The notes under the pieces: generated by a model
Seen by the model: the letters and a program-made list of their open reading frames with translations, nothing else
Databases searched by the model: none
What the model was told of the DNA's origin: nothing
Source of the DNA: an uncultured Bacilli bacterium
GTDB taxonomy: Bacteria; Bacillota_I; Bacilli_A; RF39; UBA660
Direction: 5' to 3'
Length of the DNA stretch: 7,768 bases
Assembly (NCBI GenBank): GCA_934133015.1
Contig: CAKPAQ010000036.1
Coordinates: 1 to 7,768 of the forward strand
Translations under genes and position numbers: made by a program
Shown here: positions 4,650-7,768 of the stretch, piece by piece
How the letters are laid out: each line of letters starts with the position of its first letter
How positions within the stretch are numbered: the first letter of the stretch is position 1

Positions 4650-5636
4650 ATGCTAACAGATAGACAAAAAAAGATATTAAAGTTAATCATCACTGAGTAC
4701 ATAAAGTCCGCAAGACCTGTTGGGTCTAAGTTGATATGTAGACAAATGAAGTGTTCAAGTGCAACAATAAGAAATGAAATGGCTACTTTGGAAGAGATTG
4801 GATTACTCGAAAAAACTCATACTTCTAGCGGTAGAATACCTAGTGAACAAGGTTATCGTTATTATGTAGATAATTTAATGCAACCTAAAGAATTAAATGG
4901 CGAAGATATGTTAAAATTACAAATTATTTTTAATAATCAACAACTAGAATTGTCAGATTGTTTGTCAGCTAGTTTAAAAATTATTTCAGAAATGACTAAC
5001 TATACTTCAATTGTTTTAGGAGGAACTAGTCATGATAATAATTTAAAAGAAATAAATGTTGTTCCTATAGATGATGAAAATCTAATAGTTATTGTAATTA
5101 CTGATAAAGGTCATGTTGAAGATAAAAAGATAACGTTAAAAAATGTTCCGTTAATTGAAATTAAAAAGACAGTTAATTTAATAAATGATCTTATCGTAGG
5201 TACCCCTATTGATGAAGTAAGCAGTAAGCTTGAATTTGAAATTAAACCAATTATTGGTAGATATGTCAAAGAACATGAAATGATATACAATACTTTTTAT
5301 CAAGTATTTAAGGACTTTTCTAGTAAGAATGTTAATGTTGTTGGAAAAAATAATATATTAAAACAGCCAGAGTTTAATAATATTGATAGGATAAAAGAAA
5401 TTTTTAATAAACTAGATAATAGTGAAGAAATAATTAATGACATTGAAGAAGATAATAATGATATTAAAGTTTATATAGGAAAAGAAAATAATTTAGATGA
5501 TGAGGTTACAGTGATAAAAACTAAATATCATACTAAAAATCAAGAAGGTACTATCGCAATTGTAGGACCAAAAAGAATGGATTATGATCGAGTGGTTATG
5601 CTACTTGAATATATAAAATCAAATATAGAGGAATAA
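4650..5636 (+). CDS. hrcA: Heat-inducible transcription repressor HrcA
   Basis: HrcA binds CIRCE as a dimer and represses the chaperone operons. Its active folding depends on GroEL, so misfolded-protein load releases repression. The 328-residue product starts MLTDRQKKILKLI and carries the winged-helix DNA-binding domain (about residues 1-75), with the recognition-helix region SSATIRNEMATLEEIGLL (36-53) and the wing SSGRIPSEQGYRYYVD (59-74). A central GAF-like/insertion region follows. The family signature GTIAIVGPKRMDY (300-312) is near the end, followed by a C-terminal helix. The length is slightly below the usual 340-350. It is the first gene of the operon and sits directly downstream of CIRCE, so it is autoregulated. 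The grpE start lies nine bases after its stop. Confidence 0.97.
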   Translation: MLTDRQKKILKLIITEYIKSARPVGSKLICRQMKCSSATIRNEMATLEEIGLLEKTHTSSGRIPSEQGYRYYVDNLMQPKELNGEDMLKLQIIFNNQQLELSDCLSASLKIISEMTNYTSIVLGGTSHDNNLKEINVVPIDDENLIVIVITDKGHVEDKKITLKNVPLIEIKKTVNLINDLIVGTPIDEVSSKLEFEIKPIIGRYVKEHEMIYNTFYQVFKDFSSKNVNVVGKNNILKQPEFNNIDRIKEIFNKLDNSEEIINDIEEDNNDIKVYIGKENNLDDEVTVIKTKYHTKNQEGTIAIVGPKRMDYDRVVMLLEYIKSNIEE

Positions 5637-5645
5637 GGTGAAAAC

Positions 5646-7768
<2,123 letters not shown>

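Overview
This is an AT-rich stretch of a low-GC Gram-positive (Firmicutes/Bacillota) chromosome, with every gene on the + strand. TGG encodes Trp, and TGA is used as a normal stop (ends of the YlbF-like gene and the histidine phosphatase gene), so the code is standard and not the Mycoplasma type. The evidence for Bacilli-like ancestry is the ylbD-ylbE-ylbF-rsmD block known from Bacillus, the hrcA-grpE-dnaK operon with a CIRCE operator, and a DnaK without the N-terminal-quadrant insert found in Gram-negative homologues. My inference is an uncultured, probably host-associated or anaerobic, member of the Bacilli or a related lineage. The sequence alone does not fix the genus.

Layout. (1) 1-774 is the 3' end of parC (topoisomerase IV subunit A), closed by a strong terminator. 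(2) 847-1389 is an unrecognised 180-aa gene with its own promoter and terminator. (3) 1459-2074 holds ylbD and ylbE, overlapping at the ribosome-binding site. (4) 2135-2497 is an unrecognised 120-aa gene with a near-consensus extended -10 promoter and its own terminator, sitting inside the ylb block. (5) 2553-4537 is a tightly packed four-gene unit: YlbF-like protein, rsmD (16S rRNA methyltransferase), a histidine-phosphatase-family protein, and an unrecognised 205-aa protein. Junctions are ATGA overlaps or a one-base gap, and a terminator closes the unit. (6) 4538-4649 is the heat-shock control region: a perfect-consensus sigma-A promoter, a canonical CIRCE at the predicted transcription start, and an additional degenerate CIRCE-like palindrome over the -35. 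(7) 4650-7768 is hrcA, grpE and the first 507 codons of dnaK.

How it works together. HrcA represses its own operon through CIRCE, and GrpE is the nucleotide-exchange factor of DnaK, so the right-hand third is a self-regulated chaperone operon. The middle block is housekeeping (rRNA modification, a YlbF-type RNA-processing accessory factor) plus uncharacterised genes. No mobile element, CRISPR array, tRNA, rRNA or defence system is visible, and no gap exceeds 300 bases. The most unusual points are the second CIRCE-like site, a Cys/His-rich N-terminal extension on GrpE, three uncharacterised proteins, and very compact gene borders in which stop codons lie inside terminator hairpins and terminators run into the next promoter.
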